From positions 1 to 58,044 of the forward strand of contig JAGNLM010000011.1 of the NCBI GenBank assembly GCA_017999615.1: 58,044 nt of DNA. Reading direction: 5' to 3'. Under the pieces are notes generated by a model. It saw only the letters and a list, made by a program, of their open reading frames with translations. It was not told where the DNA came from and did not search any database. The DNA comes from Gammaproteobacteria bacterium (lineage in GTDB: Bacteria > Pseudomonadota > Gammaproteobacteria > JAABTG01). Positions 37,541-51,012 of this stretch are shown piece by piece; within the stretch, counting starts at the first letter, position 1; each line of letters starts with the position of its first letter. A program made the translations under genes and the position numbers.

Positions 37541-38673
37541 TCCTGCGCCCCCCGCATCACCGCGTCGGGGTCCGCGACGGCGGCGCGCCACGTGGGCACC
37601 AGGGTCACCGCGGTGTAGGGCACGACTGTGAGCGCGAAGAGGGCCAGCACCCCGGCGGGCTCCACGTGGGGGACCAGCCGGAACTCCGGGTAGAGCGTCG
37701 CCCAGCCCTTGAGGAGTGGCGCGAGCAGAGGGGCCCCGGCCCAGAAGACGTGGGCGTAGGCGAGGACGTAGCCCACGAGGAAGGCGGTGAGGGAGACGAC
37801 CGCGCCTTCCCAGAGCTTCATGCGCAGCACGTCCCCGGTGTCCCACCCCACGGCCTTGAGGATGCCAATCTCGCGGCGCTCCTCGGCCGAGAGGCCGGAG
37901 GCGCGGTCCCAGGCGAAGATGGCGAAGGCGAAGAGTGCCGCGCTGAGGAGCAGCAGCCCCACCCCCTCGCGCCAGGCGAAGACCGCCTCGTAGGTCCTCG
38001 CGACCTCCTCCCGGAGCACCGGCCGGGTGTCGGGCAGGGCCCGGGTGACCTTGTCCGCCACCGTACGCACCTCGCGTGCGTTGCGCACCCGCAGGGCGAG
38101 GTCGGTGTAGAGGCCCTCCGGCACGCCGAGCCAGCGCCGGAAGTCCCTCTCGGCGACCAGGAAGAGGTCGGCGGTGAGGAGCTCGCTGGCCGGGTCCAGC
38201 AGGTCCGTGACCCGCAGCGCGAGCGGCTCGCCCCGGGTGTCGCGGAAGGCGACGACGTCCCCCACCGCGAGGCCCCGGGAGCGGGCGACGCCCCGGCCGA
38301 TGCGGGCGGAGCCGGCGGGCGGTGGGTCGGCCGCCGGCACGAGCACGGTGTAGTTGGCACCGCTGGCGGGGTCGTAGTGGTAGCCCCAGAGGCGGGGCTC
38401 GGCAGCGGCCACGCCGCGGATCTTTCGGACCTCTTCGAGATAGGCGGCGGGGATCGGGTCGTGGCGTCCTGCGACGAGCCGCTGGACGGTCAGCTCGGGC
38501 GCGCCCTCCAGCAGCGCCCTGGCCTCCCGGCGCAGGGCCGACCCGAAGAGCAGGACAGAGGCGAGGGCGAAGACCAGGGCCCCGTACACCAGGAGCAGCG
38601 AGAGGTTGCGGCCCTTGCGCCGCAGGAGCGCCGCCAGCGTGTAGTCCAGGAGGTAACGCTGGCGCGCGAGCAC
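37537..38673 (-). CDS. FtsX/MacB-type ABC transporter permease
   Basis: A 378-residue permease with the LolC/MacB layout: one N-terminal helix (residues 25-47), a large periplasmic domain (50-230), then three C-terminal helices. EERREIGILKAVGWDTGDVL after the second helix is the FtsX-family motif contacting the ATPase. It starts 5 bp after the stop of the small His-containing protein and overlaps its ATPase gene. With only one permease gene, the transporter would be a homodimer. Substrate unknown; co-occurrence with NosL suggests copper-site assembly. Confidence 0.88.
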   Translation of the reverse strand: MLARQRYLLDYTLAALLRRKGRNLSLLLVYGALVFALASVLLFGSALRREARALLEGAPELTVQRLVAGRHDPIPAAYLEEVRKIRGVAAAEPRLWGYHYDPASGANYTVLVPAADPPPAGSARIGRGVARSRGLAVGDVVAFRDTRGEPLALRVTDLLDPASELLTADLFLVAERDFRRWLGVPEGLYTDLALRVRNAREVRTVADKVTRALPDTRPVLREEVARTYEAVFAWREGVGLLLLSAALFAFAIFAWDRASGLSAEERREIGILKAVGWDTGDVLRMKLWEGAVVSLTAFLVGYVLAYAHVFWAGAPLLAPLLKGWATLYPEFRLVPHVEPAGVLALFALTVVPYTAVTLVPTWRAAVADPDAVMRGAQE

Positions 38674-38678
38674 CGGTC

Positions 38679-38978
38679 TCAGGGGGCCCGCAGGTGGGGC
38701 GGCGGCGGGACCACCGCCCCGGAGGGGAAGTGGTCGAGGGCCCCGGGGTGGTCCTGGAAGGCGGCGTGACGGTCCGCCAGCGCGGGGTGCCGCGTGTAGC
38801 GGGCCGCCGTGGCCAGCGCGAGGTCCGTCAGGCCCAGCTGCCCGCCGAGCGCCCCGGGTCCCACGGCCCCCTGCCCTGCCGGTCCGCGCAGGACCGCATC
38901 CGCCAGGGTCCCCCCCGCGAGAAGGGCGAGGCCCGCGAGAACCGCAAAGAATCGGTCGGACCGGCGTCGGCGGGACAT
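38679..38978 (-). CDS. Small exported or membrane-anchored protein with spaced histidines
   Basis: A 99-residue protein with no family I can name. MSRRRRSDRF plus a hydrophobic stretch (11-27) forms a signal peptide or N-terminal anchor. The C-terminal part has histidines at 64, 71, 77 and 83 in RHPALADRHAAFQDHPGALD and the residues that follow, then a Pro-rich end. It is the first gene of the nosL cassette, 5 bp before the permease. There is no clear ribosome-binding site. Metal binding is a guess from the histidines and the context. Confidence 0.7.
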   Translation of the reverse strand: MSRRRRSDRFFAVLAGLALLAGGTLADAVLRGPAGQGAVGPGALGGQLGLTDLALATAARYTRHPALADRHAAFQDHPGALDHFPSGAVVPPPPHLRAP

Positions 38979-39023
38979 CGATCGCGCAAGCGGCCTGGGC
39001 GCGCCCGGTCGGCGCTCGACGGG

Positions 39024-39029
39024 ATTATA
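39024..39029 (-). promoter_or_regulatory. Candidate -10 element for the nosL cassette
   Basis: A perfect TATAAT (on the minus strand) lies 45 bp before the first cassette gene. No -35 match is found 16-18 bp upstream, so an activator-dependent promoter is possible. The hexamer could also be chance. Confidence 0.4.
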
Positions 39030-39073
39030 CCCGGCGACCTCCGCCCCGCGCCGGGGCCCTCAGGCGGGGGCCT

Positions 39074-39889
39074 TCAGCGTTGGCACCGGGGGCAGAAGAA
39101 GGCCGCGCGCTGGGCGACGACCCGCCGTCGGAGTGAGTGCCCACACACCTCGCAGGGCTCACCTTCCCTGTCGTACACGCGCAGTTGCCGGGAGAAGCGG
39201 CCGGGCTTGCCGTCGGCGCCGACGAAGTCCTGGAGGGTCGTGCCGCCGGCCCGGATGGCCTCGGCGAGGACCGAGCGCACGGCCTCGGCGAGCCGTCCGT
39301 AACGGGCCCGGGCGATGCTCCCCGCGGCGCGGCCGGGGTGGATGCCCGCGAGGAACAGGGACTCGCTGGCGTAGATGTTGCCGACCCCGGTGACCACGTG
39401 GCCGTCCATCAGGAACGCCTTGACCGGGCACCGGCGGCCCCGGCTCAGGCGGAAGAGGTAATCCCCCGAGAAGGCCGCGTCGAAGGGCTCGGGGCCGAGG
39501 GTCGCGATGAGGGGGTGGCGGGAGGGGTCCTCGCGGGTCCAGAGCAGGCAGCCGAAGCGGCGGGGGTCGGTGAGCCGCAGCGCCCTTCCGCCCTCGATCA
39601 CCAGGTCCAGGTGGTCATGGGCCGTCGGGGGGGCTGCGGCTTCCACCAGCCGGAGACTGCCGGACATCCCCAGGTGGAGAATGAGCGTCCCGGCGCCCGT
39701 GCGCAGGAGCAAGTACTTACCCCGGCGGTCGACGGCAAGGACCGTCTGGCCCTGCACCTCGCCCTCGAGCCCCGCCGGGACTGGCCAGCGCAGCCGCCGG
39801 TCGCGCACCGTGAGCCGCTCGACCCTTCGCCCCTCGAGGTGCGGTGCGATCCCGCGCCGGGCGGTCTCGACCTCCGGGAGCTCCGGCAC
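39074..39889 (-). CDS. mutM: Formamidopyrimidine-DNA glycosylase
   Basis: A 271-residue base-excision repair enzyme removing 8-oxoguanine and formamidopyrimidines. MPELPEVE has the catalytic P2 and E3. [20 protein letters not shown] is the helix-two-turn-helix, and the C-terminal zinc finger is CEVCG to FFCPRCQ. The length matches E. coli MutM (269). It begins 4 bp after the hemE stop, so they are probably co-transcribed. Confidence 0.97.
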   Translation of the reverse strand: MPELPEVETARRGIAPHLEGRRVERLTVRDRRLRWPVPAGLEGEVQGQTVLAVDRRGKYLLLRTGAGTLILHLGMSGSLRLVEAAAPPTAHDHLDLVIEGGRALRLTDPRRFGCLLWTREDPSRHPLIATLGPEPFDAAFSGDYLFRLSRGRRCPVKAFLMDGHVVTGVGNIYASESLFLAGIHPGRAAGSIARARYGRLAEAVRSVLAEAIRAGGTTLQDFVGADGKPGRFSRQLRVYDREGEPCEVCGHSLRRRVVAQRAAFFCPRCQR

Positions 39890-39893
39890 GGCG

Positions 39894-40958
39894 TCAGGTG
39901 TGGTAGGGCCGGCTCAGTTCGTGCACCGCCTCCACGAAGACCCCCACGTGCTCCGGGCGCACCTGGGGGTGCACCCCGTGGCCGAGGTTGAAGACGTGTC
40001 CGGTGCCCGGACCATAGCTCGCGAGGATGGTGGCCACCTCGGCGCGGATCTTCTCCGGGGACGCGTACAGCACGCTGGGGTCCATGTTCCCCTGCAGGGC
40101 GACCCGGTCGCCCACCCGCCGACGGGCCTCGCCGATCTCGAGGGTCCAGTCGACCCCCAGGGCGTCGCACCCGGAACCGGCCATGTCCTCCAGCCAGCTC
40201 GCCCCGCCTTTGGTGAACAGGATCACCGGCACCCGCCTGCCTTCGGCGACCCGGGTGAGGCCCTCGACCACCCGGGCCATGTAGGCCAGCGAGAACTCCT
40301 GGTAGGCGCGGGTGGAGAGCGCGCCGCCCCAGGTGTCGAAGAGCATCAGGGCCTGGGCCCCTGCCGCCACCTGGGCATTCAGGTACGCCGTAACCGCCCG
40401 GGTGACCTTCTCCAGGAGCTCGTGCATCCGGCCCGGGTCGTCGTAGAGCATGCCCTTGGCGATGCGGAACTCCTTGCTCGTTCCCCCCTCGACCATGTAG
40501 GTCGCGAGGGTCCAGGGGCTGCCCGAGAAGCCGATGAGGGGCACGCGCCCCGCGAGCTCCCGGCGGATGAGGCGCACCGCGTCCATCACGTAGCGCAGCT
40601 CCCGCTCGGGGTCCGGCACCGGCAGGGCCGCGATGTCGCCGGCCCTGCGCACGGGACGCTCGAAGCGTGGTCCCTCCCCCTCCTCGAAGCCCAGCCCGAG
40701 CCCCATGGCGTCGGGCACCGTGAGGATGTCCGAGAACAGGATCGCCGCGTCCAGGGGGAAGCGCTCGAGGGGCTGCAGCGTCACCTCGCAGGCGAGGTCC
40801 GGGGTCTGGCAGAGCGCGAGGAAGCTCCCGGCGCGGGCGCGGGTCTCCCGGTACTCCGGCAGGTAGCGCCCGGCCTGGCGCATGATCCAGACGGGCGTCA
40901 CGTCGACGGGCTCGCGCAGCAGCGCGCGCAGGAAGCGATCGTTCTCGAGGGGGATCAT
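39894..40958 (-). CDS. hemE: Uroporphyrinogen decarboxylase
   Basis: A 354-residue enzyme converting uroporphyrinogen III to coproporphyrinogen III in haem synthesis, the same length as E. coli Hem[21 protein letters not shown] contains the two arginines that bind substrate carboxylates. [17 protein letters not shown] and the C-terminal [20 protein letters not shown] are conserved. I chose the ATG at 40958, where family similarity begins; an upstream ATG at 41018 adds 20 unconserved residues. It follows gltD as in Pseudomonas. Confidence 0.97.
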   Translation of the reverse strand: MIPLENDRFLRALLREPVDVTPVWIMRQAGRYLPEYRETRARAGSFLALCQTPDLACEVTLQPLERFPLDAAILFSDILTVPDAMGLGLGFEEGEGPRFERPVRRAGDIAALPVPDPERELRYVMDAVRLIRRELAGRVPLIGFSGSPWTLATYMVEGGTSKEFRIAKGMLYDDPGRMHELLEKVTRAVTAYLNAQVAAGAQALMLFDTWGGALSTRAYQEFSLAYMARVVEGLTRVAEGRRVPVILFTKGGASWLEDMAGSGCDALGVDWTLEIGEARRRVGDRVALQGNMDPSVLYASPEKIRAEVATILASYGPGTGHVFNLGHGVHPQVRPEHVGVFVEAVHELSRPYHT

Positions 40959-41030
40959 GGCGCCTTCCGCAGTCTCGGGTCCCCCATTGTCGCGGAACCT
41001 CCCGCGCCGCGCGAGCACCCCGGCCCCAGG

Positions 41031-42464
41031 TTACCCCGGGAGCTCGGACCGCCCCATCAGGAACTCGTCCACCGCGCGGGCGCACTGGCGCCCCTCGCGG
41101 ATGGCCCAGACCACCAGCGACTGTCCCCGGCGCATGTCGCCCGCGGCGAAGACCCGGGGGACCGAGGTCTGGTAGCCGACCGTGTCGGCCCGCACATTGC
41201 CCCGGGGGTCGAGCGCGACGCCCACCTCCTCCAGGAGCCCCTCGTGCACGGGGCGCGCGAAGCCCATGGCGAGGAGGACGAGGTCGGCCTTCAGGGCGAA
41301 TTCACTGCCGGGGACCTCGGCCATCCGCCAGTTGCCGGCCGCGTCCTTCTGCCAGTCGACCCGGACGAGGGTCATGCCGGTGACGTGCCCGTCCTCGCCG
41401 TGGAAGGCCTTTGTCGACACGGCCCACTCGCGCCTCGCCCCCTCGTCGTGGGAGGACGAGGTGCGCAGCTTGTTCGGCCAGTTCGGCCAGGTGAGGGGCT
41501 TGTCCTCGCGCTCCGGCGGCCGCGGCAGGATCTCGAGCTGGGTGATGGAGAGCGCCCCCTGGCGCACGGAGGTTCCGATGCAGTCCGAGCCGGTGTCGCC
41601 GCCGCCGATCACCACGACGTTCTTGCCCGCCGCGGTGACGCCGGCCACGCGGTCGCCCGCGACGCGCCGGTTCTGCTGGGGCAGGAAGTCGAGCGCGAAC
41701 AGGACCCCCCCGAGCTCCCGCCCCGGGACCTGGAGGTCCCTCGGTCGCTCCGACCCGCCGGCGAGCACGACGGCGTCGAACTCGTCCAGCAGCCGCCGCG
41801 CCGGGTAGTCGACGCCCACGTGCGTCAGGGGGTGGAAGTTGACCCCCTCGGCGTGCATCTGGGAGATGCGGCGGTCGATCAGGTGCTTCTCCATCTTGAA
41901 ATCGGGGATCCCGTAGCGCAGCAGCCCGCCGATCCGGTCGTGCTTCTCGTACACGTGCACCTTGTGGCCGGCGCGGGCGAGCTGCTGGGCGCAGGCGAGG
42001 CCGGCGGGGCCGGACCCGACCACCGCGACCCGCATGCCCGTGCGATGGCTCGGGATGTGGGGCTCGATCCAGCCCTCCTCCCAGGCCCGGTCGATGATCG
42101 CGCACTCGATCGTCTTGATGGCCACCGGCGTGTCGTTGATGTTGAGCGTGCAGGACGCCTCGCAGGGCGCCGGGCAGACGCGGCCGGTGAATTCGGGGAA
42201 GTTGTTGGTGGCGTGGAGCACCTCCAGGGCGCGCCGCCAGTTGCCCCGGTAGACGAGGTCGTTCCAGTCCGGGATCAGGTTGTTCAGCGGGCAGCCGTTG
42301 TGGCAGAAGGGGATGCCGCAGTCCATGCAGCGCGCACCCTGCTTGCTCACCTCCTCGTCCGAGAGGGGGATCACGAACTCCCGATAGTGGTGGATGCGGT
42401 CGGCGACCGGCGCCTGGCCCCGGTCCTGACGGCTGATCTCCATGAACCCCGTGGGCTTGCCCAT
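41031..42464 (-). CDS. gltD: Glutamate synthase (NADPH) small subunit
   Basis: A 477-residue FAD protein passing NADPH electrons to GltB. The N-terminal Fe-S cysteines are in [17 protein letters not shown] and CPAPCEASC. The FAD motif is [15 protein letters not shown] and the NADPH motif [30 protein letters not shown] closes the FAD site. It starts 3 bp after the gltB stop, forming the gltBD operon. Confidence 0.97.
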   Translation of the reverse strand: MGKPTGFMEISRQDRGQAPVADRIHHYREFVIPLSDEEVSKQGARCMDCGIPFCHNGCPLNNLIPDWNDLVYRGNWRRALEVLHATNNFPEFTGRVCPAPCEASCTLNINDTPVAIKTIECAIIDRAWEEGWIEPHIPSHRTGMRVAVVGSGPAGLACAQQLARAGHKVHVYEKHDRIGGLLRYGIPDFKMEKHLIDRRISQMHAEGVNFHPLTHVGVDYPARRLLDEFDAVVLAGGSERPRDLQVPGRELGGVLFALDFLPQQNRRVAGDRVAGVTAAGKNVVVIGGGDTGSDCIGTSVRQGALSITQLEILPRPPEREDKPLTWPNWPNKLRTSSSHDEGARREWAVSTKAFHGEDGHVTGMTLVRVDWQKDAAGNWRMAEVPGSEFALKADLVLLAMGFARPVHEGLLEEVGVALDPRGNVRADTVGYQTSVPRVFAAGDMRRGQSLVVWAIREGRQCARAVDEFLMGRSELPG

Positions 42465-42467
42465 CGC

Positions 42468-47108
<4,641 letters not shown>

Positions 47109-47212
47109 AGTGGACCCCATCGGCAGCTCGTGTTGGTCAGCGCACCGGAACCGCCGGGCACCCGGGTCCCTCGGGCCTTCAGCTTGCCCACTGGGGGAGA
47201 CGGGACGGGCAT

Positions 47213-47226
47213 CCCTGCGCGCAGGG
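47213..47226. repeat. Perfect 14 bp palindrome upstream of gltB
   Basis: CCCTGCGCGCAGGG lies about 105 bp before gltB, in the 247 bp gap between gltB and the divergent unknown gene. It could be a regulator site or a leader hairpin, or chance in GC-rich DNA. The gap otherwise shows only a weak -10 (TATAGA, 47317-47322) facing right. Confidence 0.35.
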
Positions 47227-47355
47227 GGTGAAGAGACTAATGAAGAAGCCTCCGCCACGCCAGCCCCGATCGGCGTGCCGGCGGCGCTTCGGTGCAGGAT
47301 CTGCGGGGGTGTACGCTATAGAGACGGCGACCGACCCTGTGAGCACCGTGCGTTC

Positions 47356-48159
47356 GTGAGCGCTGACCCCAGTCCCGAGGAGCTCCCCCTGGAGGCCCCC
47401 ACCGGCGGCGCCCGGGAGGCCCGTGCGGAGTTCTGGGGCCGTGTGGAGGAGCCGCTGCAGCGGGTGCGCAAGTTCCTGTACGACCTGAACGCGCGCCTGA
47501 CCTACTTTCCCCGCGAGGTGCTCGCCAGCTACCGGATCGAGGGGTTCGCGGAGCTGAAGTCCCTGCGCCAGGGCGAGTACCGGCTCGACTTCCCCCCGGC
47601 CGGGCGCAGGCACCCCCTTTCGCTGCACTTCGTCTGCCGGGGCGAGGAGGGAAAGGCCCGCGAGGTGGTCTCTTCGCGGGCGGCCGTCACCCACCACGTC
47701 GAGTACCTGCAGCGTCACGGTATCCCCTTCACCGTGAGCGAGAAGTTCTATCGCTCCGGCCCCGCCGGCCCGAACGGCGAGGTCCACCTCGCAATCCACG
47801 TGGCGCCGGTGGTTCCGGTCAGCCTGACCTTCGACGTGGATTTCCAGCGAGGCGCGCTGCGCTTGCACGTCTGGAACCTCGAGCGGCTGGGGCGCGCAAG
47901 CTATCCCCTCGTGCCGGAGCGGGTGGACGCCGTCCTCCTGGCCGAGGTGGAGAAGGCGATCCTGCGTGAGCCGAACCGGCTGAACGAGCTCACCGGCTTC
48001 CAGGTGCCGGAGGAGGTGCGCGGCCAGCTGCAGAGGCGCCTGTACGTCGACGCCCGGCGCAAGGCGATCGAACTGGCCGGAGACCGGGCGCGCCGCCGGG
48101 CCAAGGGGGGGCTCGCCCAGCTCTTCCGGCGCGAGGACAAGGGTCCCGAAGAGTCCTAG
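47356..48159 (+). CDS. Hypothetical protein, soluble, methionine-free after the start
   Basis: I do not recognise this 267-residue protein. There is no signal peptide or transmembrane helix. It contains EFWGRVEEPLQRVRKFLYDL and an alternating hydrophobic stretch HLAIHVAPVVPVSLTFDVDF, ending in a basic helix rich in Arg/Lys. No internal methionine exists. I chose the GTG at 47356: upstream in frame, codons become A/T-ending (including rare TAT-AGA at a putative -10), unlike the gene body. It diverges from gltB and converges on the DamX-like gene. It interrupts the damX-gltB order I know from Pseudomonas. Confidence 0.75.
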   Translation: MSADPSPEELPLEAPTGGAREARAEFWGRVEEPLQRVRKFLYDLNARLTYFPREVLASYRIEGFAELKSLRQGEYRLDFPPAGRRHPLSLHFVCRGEEGKAREVVSSRAAVTHHVEYLQRHGIPFTVSEKFYRSGPAGPNGEVHLAIHVAPVVPVSLTFDVDFQRGALRLHVWNLERLGRASYPLVPERVDAVLLAEVEKAILREPNRLNELTGFQVPEEVRGQLQRRLYVDARRKAIELAGDRARRRAKGGLAQLFRREDKGPEES

Positions 48160-48174
48160 GAGCCCCGCCGGGGC

Positions 48175-49758
48175 TCAGTTCTTTCGCGCGACCTGCCGGA
48201 TGCTCTCCTGCACCGAGGCGAGACTGCGCGGCCAGGGGTTGTTGCGCTTGACCTCCGCGGGGAGGCCCTGGATGGCCCGTTGGGCCGCCTCGCGCGTGGA
48301 GTGGCTGCCTGCCACCACCACGAACCAGTCCTTGCCGTCCCGGTTCGTGCGGTACACCGCCAGCCGATCCTTGAGCCGAACGCCCTCCTTGAAGCGCTCC
48401 GCGGCGTAGCGGTCATGGGACCCGAACAGCTGTACCGTGAAGTTGTCGGGGGCCTGGGCGAGCAGCCAGGACTCGTCCAGGCGGGGTGCCTCGGCCGGGG
48501 CGGACTCCGGCTTGGCCGGGGCGGGGCGGGCGGGCGGCGGTGGGGCCGGCTGGGCCGGTGGGGCCGGCTGGGCCGGTGGGGCCACCTGGGGCGTTGGAGC
48601 GGGCCGCGGCCCGGGCTCGCTGGCCGGGCCCGGTGACGGACGGGCGGTCGCGGTGCCCTCCGCCGGCCCCTGGGGGGGGCGCGGCGTCTCCGGCGGCCGC
48701 ATGGCAGGCCGCTGCTGCAGGGCGCGGGCCGCCTCGGGCGAGACCGGCGGGAACGTGGCGGAGGGTGGGGGCACGAGCGGTGCGCGGGGCTCCCTCACCC
48801 GGGTTTGCGGCGGCTCTGTCCCCCGAGTGGAGCCCTCGCGCAGGGGGATGGTGGTGGCGACCGTCGGTCCCGGCTCGCTCCCGGCGATCAGCCAGGCCGC
48901 CGCCCCGGCGAGGGCGGACACCACCACCACGCCGGCCGCTGCGGCCACCAGCTTGCGGTTGCGCCCGAGCCACTCGCCGATGGGCCGGAGGATGCCGAGC
49001 ACCCCGCCGGGGCCGGCCTCCGCGCGATTCGCGAGGAACCGGGCCGCGGCCCGATTCAGCACCCCCGGGAGTCCCCGGGAGCTCTTCCAGAGGACCCGCA
49101 CGGCCTCGCGGTTGAACGGCCGGCGACCCTTCAGGCCGGCCCAGCCGAGGCGCAGGTCCAGGTACTCACCCACCTGCTCTTCGGTGAGCGCGGGGATGTC
49201 GACGACGTGCAGCAGCCCGCCGCCGACGCTGCGGCTCACGCGCTCCAGCAGCGGCGGCTCCCCGAACAGGACGACCGCGAGCCCGAGCCGCTTGCGCTCC
49301 CCCGCAAGGCGAAGGAGCGGGTCGATGCTGGCCGTCGGCAGGAGGTGGGCCTCGTCGACCACCAGGACGGGGCGCATGGCGCCCTTGCGCAACCCCGCGA
49401 GGTAGGCCTCCAGCGCCGCCACCGGATCCCCCGTGGTGGCGCTGCGCTCGGGCAGCCCGAACCCCGCCAGGACCTCCGACAGCAGGAGTCCGGAGTCCAT
49501 CTCCGGGCTGGCCTCGAGGAGGCACGCCCGCCAGCGCGGCCCCGCGTCGCTCAGCAGGCGGCCGATGAGCGCCGTCTTCCCGCTGCCCCGGGGTCCCGTG
49601 ACCACCAGCATCTGGTCGCTGTACTGCACCAGGTGCAGGATGAGGTTGATGCGCTGGTTGAGCTGCGGCGTGAGGAAGAACGGGTCGTCGCCGCTCCCGA
49701 ACGGGTCTTCGCGCAGCCCGAAGTGCTGGATCCAGTCCGTGGGCATCGATGTGTGCAC
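48175..49758 (-). CDS. damX: DamX-like protein: AAA ATPase, TM helix, Pro-rich linker and SPOR domain
   Basis: A 527-residue bitopic inner-membrane protein. The cytoplasmic ATPase (residues 5-260) resembles ExeA-type ATPases, with Walker A GPRGSGKT (55-62) and Walker B VLVVDEAH (131-138). One helix (270-292) is followed by a long Pro/Ala-rich periplasmic linker with 18 bp DNA repeats. The C-terminal SPOR domain (about 448-527) begins NFTVQLFGSHDRYAAERF and would bind denuded peptidoglycan at the septum. E. coli DamX acts in cell division. Its place after aroK-aroB matches the usual gammaproteobacterial order, with dgt inserted between. Confidence 0.9.
   Translation of the reverse strand: MHTSMPTDWIQHFGLREDPFGSGDDPFFLTPQLNQRINLILHLVQYSDQMLVVTGPRGSGKTALIGRLLSDAGPRWRACLLEASPEMDSGLLLSEVLAGFGLPERSATTGDPVAALEAYLAGLRKGAMRPVLVVDEAHLLPTASIDPLLRLAGERKRLGLAVVLFGEPPLLERVSRSVGGGLLHVVDIPALTEEQVGEYLDLRLGWAGLKGRRPFNREAVRVLWKSSRGLPGVLNRAAARFLANRAEAGPGGVLGILRPIGEWLGRNRKLVAAAAGVVVVSALAGAAAWLIAGSEPGPTVATTIPLREGSTRGTEPPQTRVREPRAPLVPPPSATFPPVSPEAARALQQRPAMRPPETPRPPQGPAEGTATARPSPGPASEPGPRPAPTPQVAPPAQPAPPAQPAPPPPARPAPAKPESAPAEAPRLDESWLLAQAPDNFTVQLFGSHDRYAAERFKEGVRLKDRLAVYRTNRDGKDWFVVVAGSHSTREAAQRAIQGLPAEVKRNNPWPRSLASVQESIRQVARKN
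48541..48583. repeat. 18 bp tandem repeat in the Pro-rich linker of damX
   Basis: Two identical 18 bp units (48541-48558, 48559-48576) and a partial third encode alternating PAPPAQ hexapeptides. Confidence 0.85.
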
Positions 49759-49761
49759 CCC

Positions 49762-50946
49762 TCAGGTGAGCTCCGCCGGCTGGTAGATGCGGGCGTGCTC
49801 CCGTATTGCGAAGCGGTCGGTCATCCCGGCCACGTAGTCGGCGATACCTCGGGCGGCGCCACTCGACCCCTCGCGCTCCTCCAGTTCCCGGAGGTGCGCC
49901 TGGGAATCCGGGGGCAGGATGCGGTGGTCGGCCATGAAGGCCTCGAAGAGCTCGCGCACGATGCGCCTGGCCTTCAGCGCCATCCGGTGCACGCGGTAGT
50001 GGCGGTACAGGTGCTCGCTCAGGAAGTGCTTGAGCTCCAGGAGCTGCTCTTGCATGACCGGCCCGAACCGGACCAGCGGCGCGCCGGCGGCGCGTATCGA
50101 GTCTACGCCTTCCGGCCCACGCTCGGCGACCGCCGCGGCCGTCGCGTCGACGAGGTCCACCACCTGGCGGTGGATCATGCGGCGGACGACCTCGTGGATG
50201 GTCCTGCGCAGGGGCAGCCCGGGCCAGCGGCCCTGCACCTCGTCGTGGGCCCCCCGAAACAGGGCGGTCTCGCGCAGCCGCTCCACGGTGAGGAACCCCG
50301 CCCGCAGCCCGTCGTCCACGTCGTGGCTATTGTAGGCGATCTCGTCGGCCCGGTTGGTGACCTGCGCCTCCAGGCCCGGCTGACCGCCCGTGAGGAAGCG
50401 CTCACCCACGTCGCCGAGCGCGGCGGCGTGCTCCCGGGCGCAGTGCTTCAGGATCCCTTCCCGGGTCTCGAAGGTGAGGTTGAGCCCCGGGAACTCGGCG
50501 TACTTCTCCTCCAGGACGTCGACCACGCGCAGGGACTGGAGGTTGTGCTCGAATCCGCCGTACGGGGCCATGCAAGTGTTCAGGGCGTCCTGGCCGGCGT
50601 GCCCGAAGGGGGTGTGCCCCAGGTCGTGGGCGAGCGCGATGCCCTCACAGAGGTCCTCGTTGAGGCGCAGGACCCGGGCGATCGTCCGGCTGATCTGGGC
50701 CACCTCCAGGGAGTGGGTGAGCCGCGTCCGGAACATGTCCCCTTCGTGGCTCACGAAGACCTGTGTCTTGTACTCGAGCCGGCGGAAGGCGGCGCAGTGC
50801 ACGATGCGGTCGCGGTCCCGCTGGAATTCGCCCCGGTAGGAAGGGGCAGGCTCGGGGTATCGGCGCCCGCGGGACCGGTCGTCGCGGCAGGCGTAGGGGG
50901 CGAGGAGCTGGGCCCCGGGGGATGTGGGCAGGCGTACGGGTGTCAC
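49762..50946 (-). CDS. dgt: Deoxyguanosinetriphosphate triphosphohydrolase-like protein
   Basis: A 394-residue HD-domain phosphohydrolase that cleaves dNTPs to nucleoside and tripolyphosphate. FRRLEYKTQVF and FRTRLTHSLEVAQISRTIAR supply the first metal histidine, and ALAHDLGHTPFGHAG supplies the HD pair. NRADEIAYNSHDVDDGLRAG is the fourth metal-ligand region. The length fits the shorter type 2 dGTPase subfamily. It has a GTG start and lies 66 bp after aroB, just ahead of the damX-like gene. Confidence 0.94.
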   Translation of the reverse strand: MTPVRLPTSPGAQLLAPYACRDDRSRGRRYPEPAPSYRGEFQRDRDRIVHCAAFRRLEYKTQVFVSHEGDMFRTRLTHSLEVAQISRTIARVLRLNEDLCEGIALAHDLGHTPFGHAGQDALNTCMAPYGGFEHNLQSLRVVDVLEEKYAEFPGLNLTFETREGILKHCAREHAAALGDVGERFLTGGQPGLEAQVTNRADEIAYNSHDVDDGLRAGFLTVERLRETALFRGAHDEVQGRWPGLPLRRTIHEVVRRMIHRQVVDLVDATAAAVAERGPEGVDSIRAAGAPLVRFGPVMQEQLLELKHFLSEHLYRHYRVHRMALKARRIVRELFEAFMADHRILPPDSQAHLRELEEREGSSGAARGIADYVAGMTDRFAIREHARIYQPAELT

Positions 50947-51012
50947 GCGGATGGGCTCGCAGGCCGGCGGGATCGCGGCTGACGGCTCGTCGTCCCGATT
51001 CTGCCCGCGGGG

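Noticed and set aside
47275-47355. Extended start for the unknown protein giving a zinc-finger-like CRICGG...CEH N-terminus
   Set aside because: Codons there are A/T-ending and include rare ones, unlike the gene body, and the stretch overlaps a putative -10 element; the GTG at 47356 was preferred.
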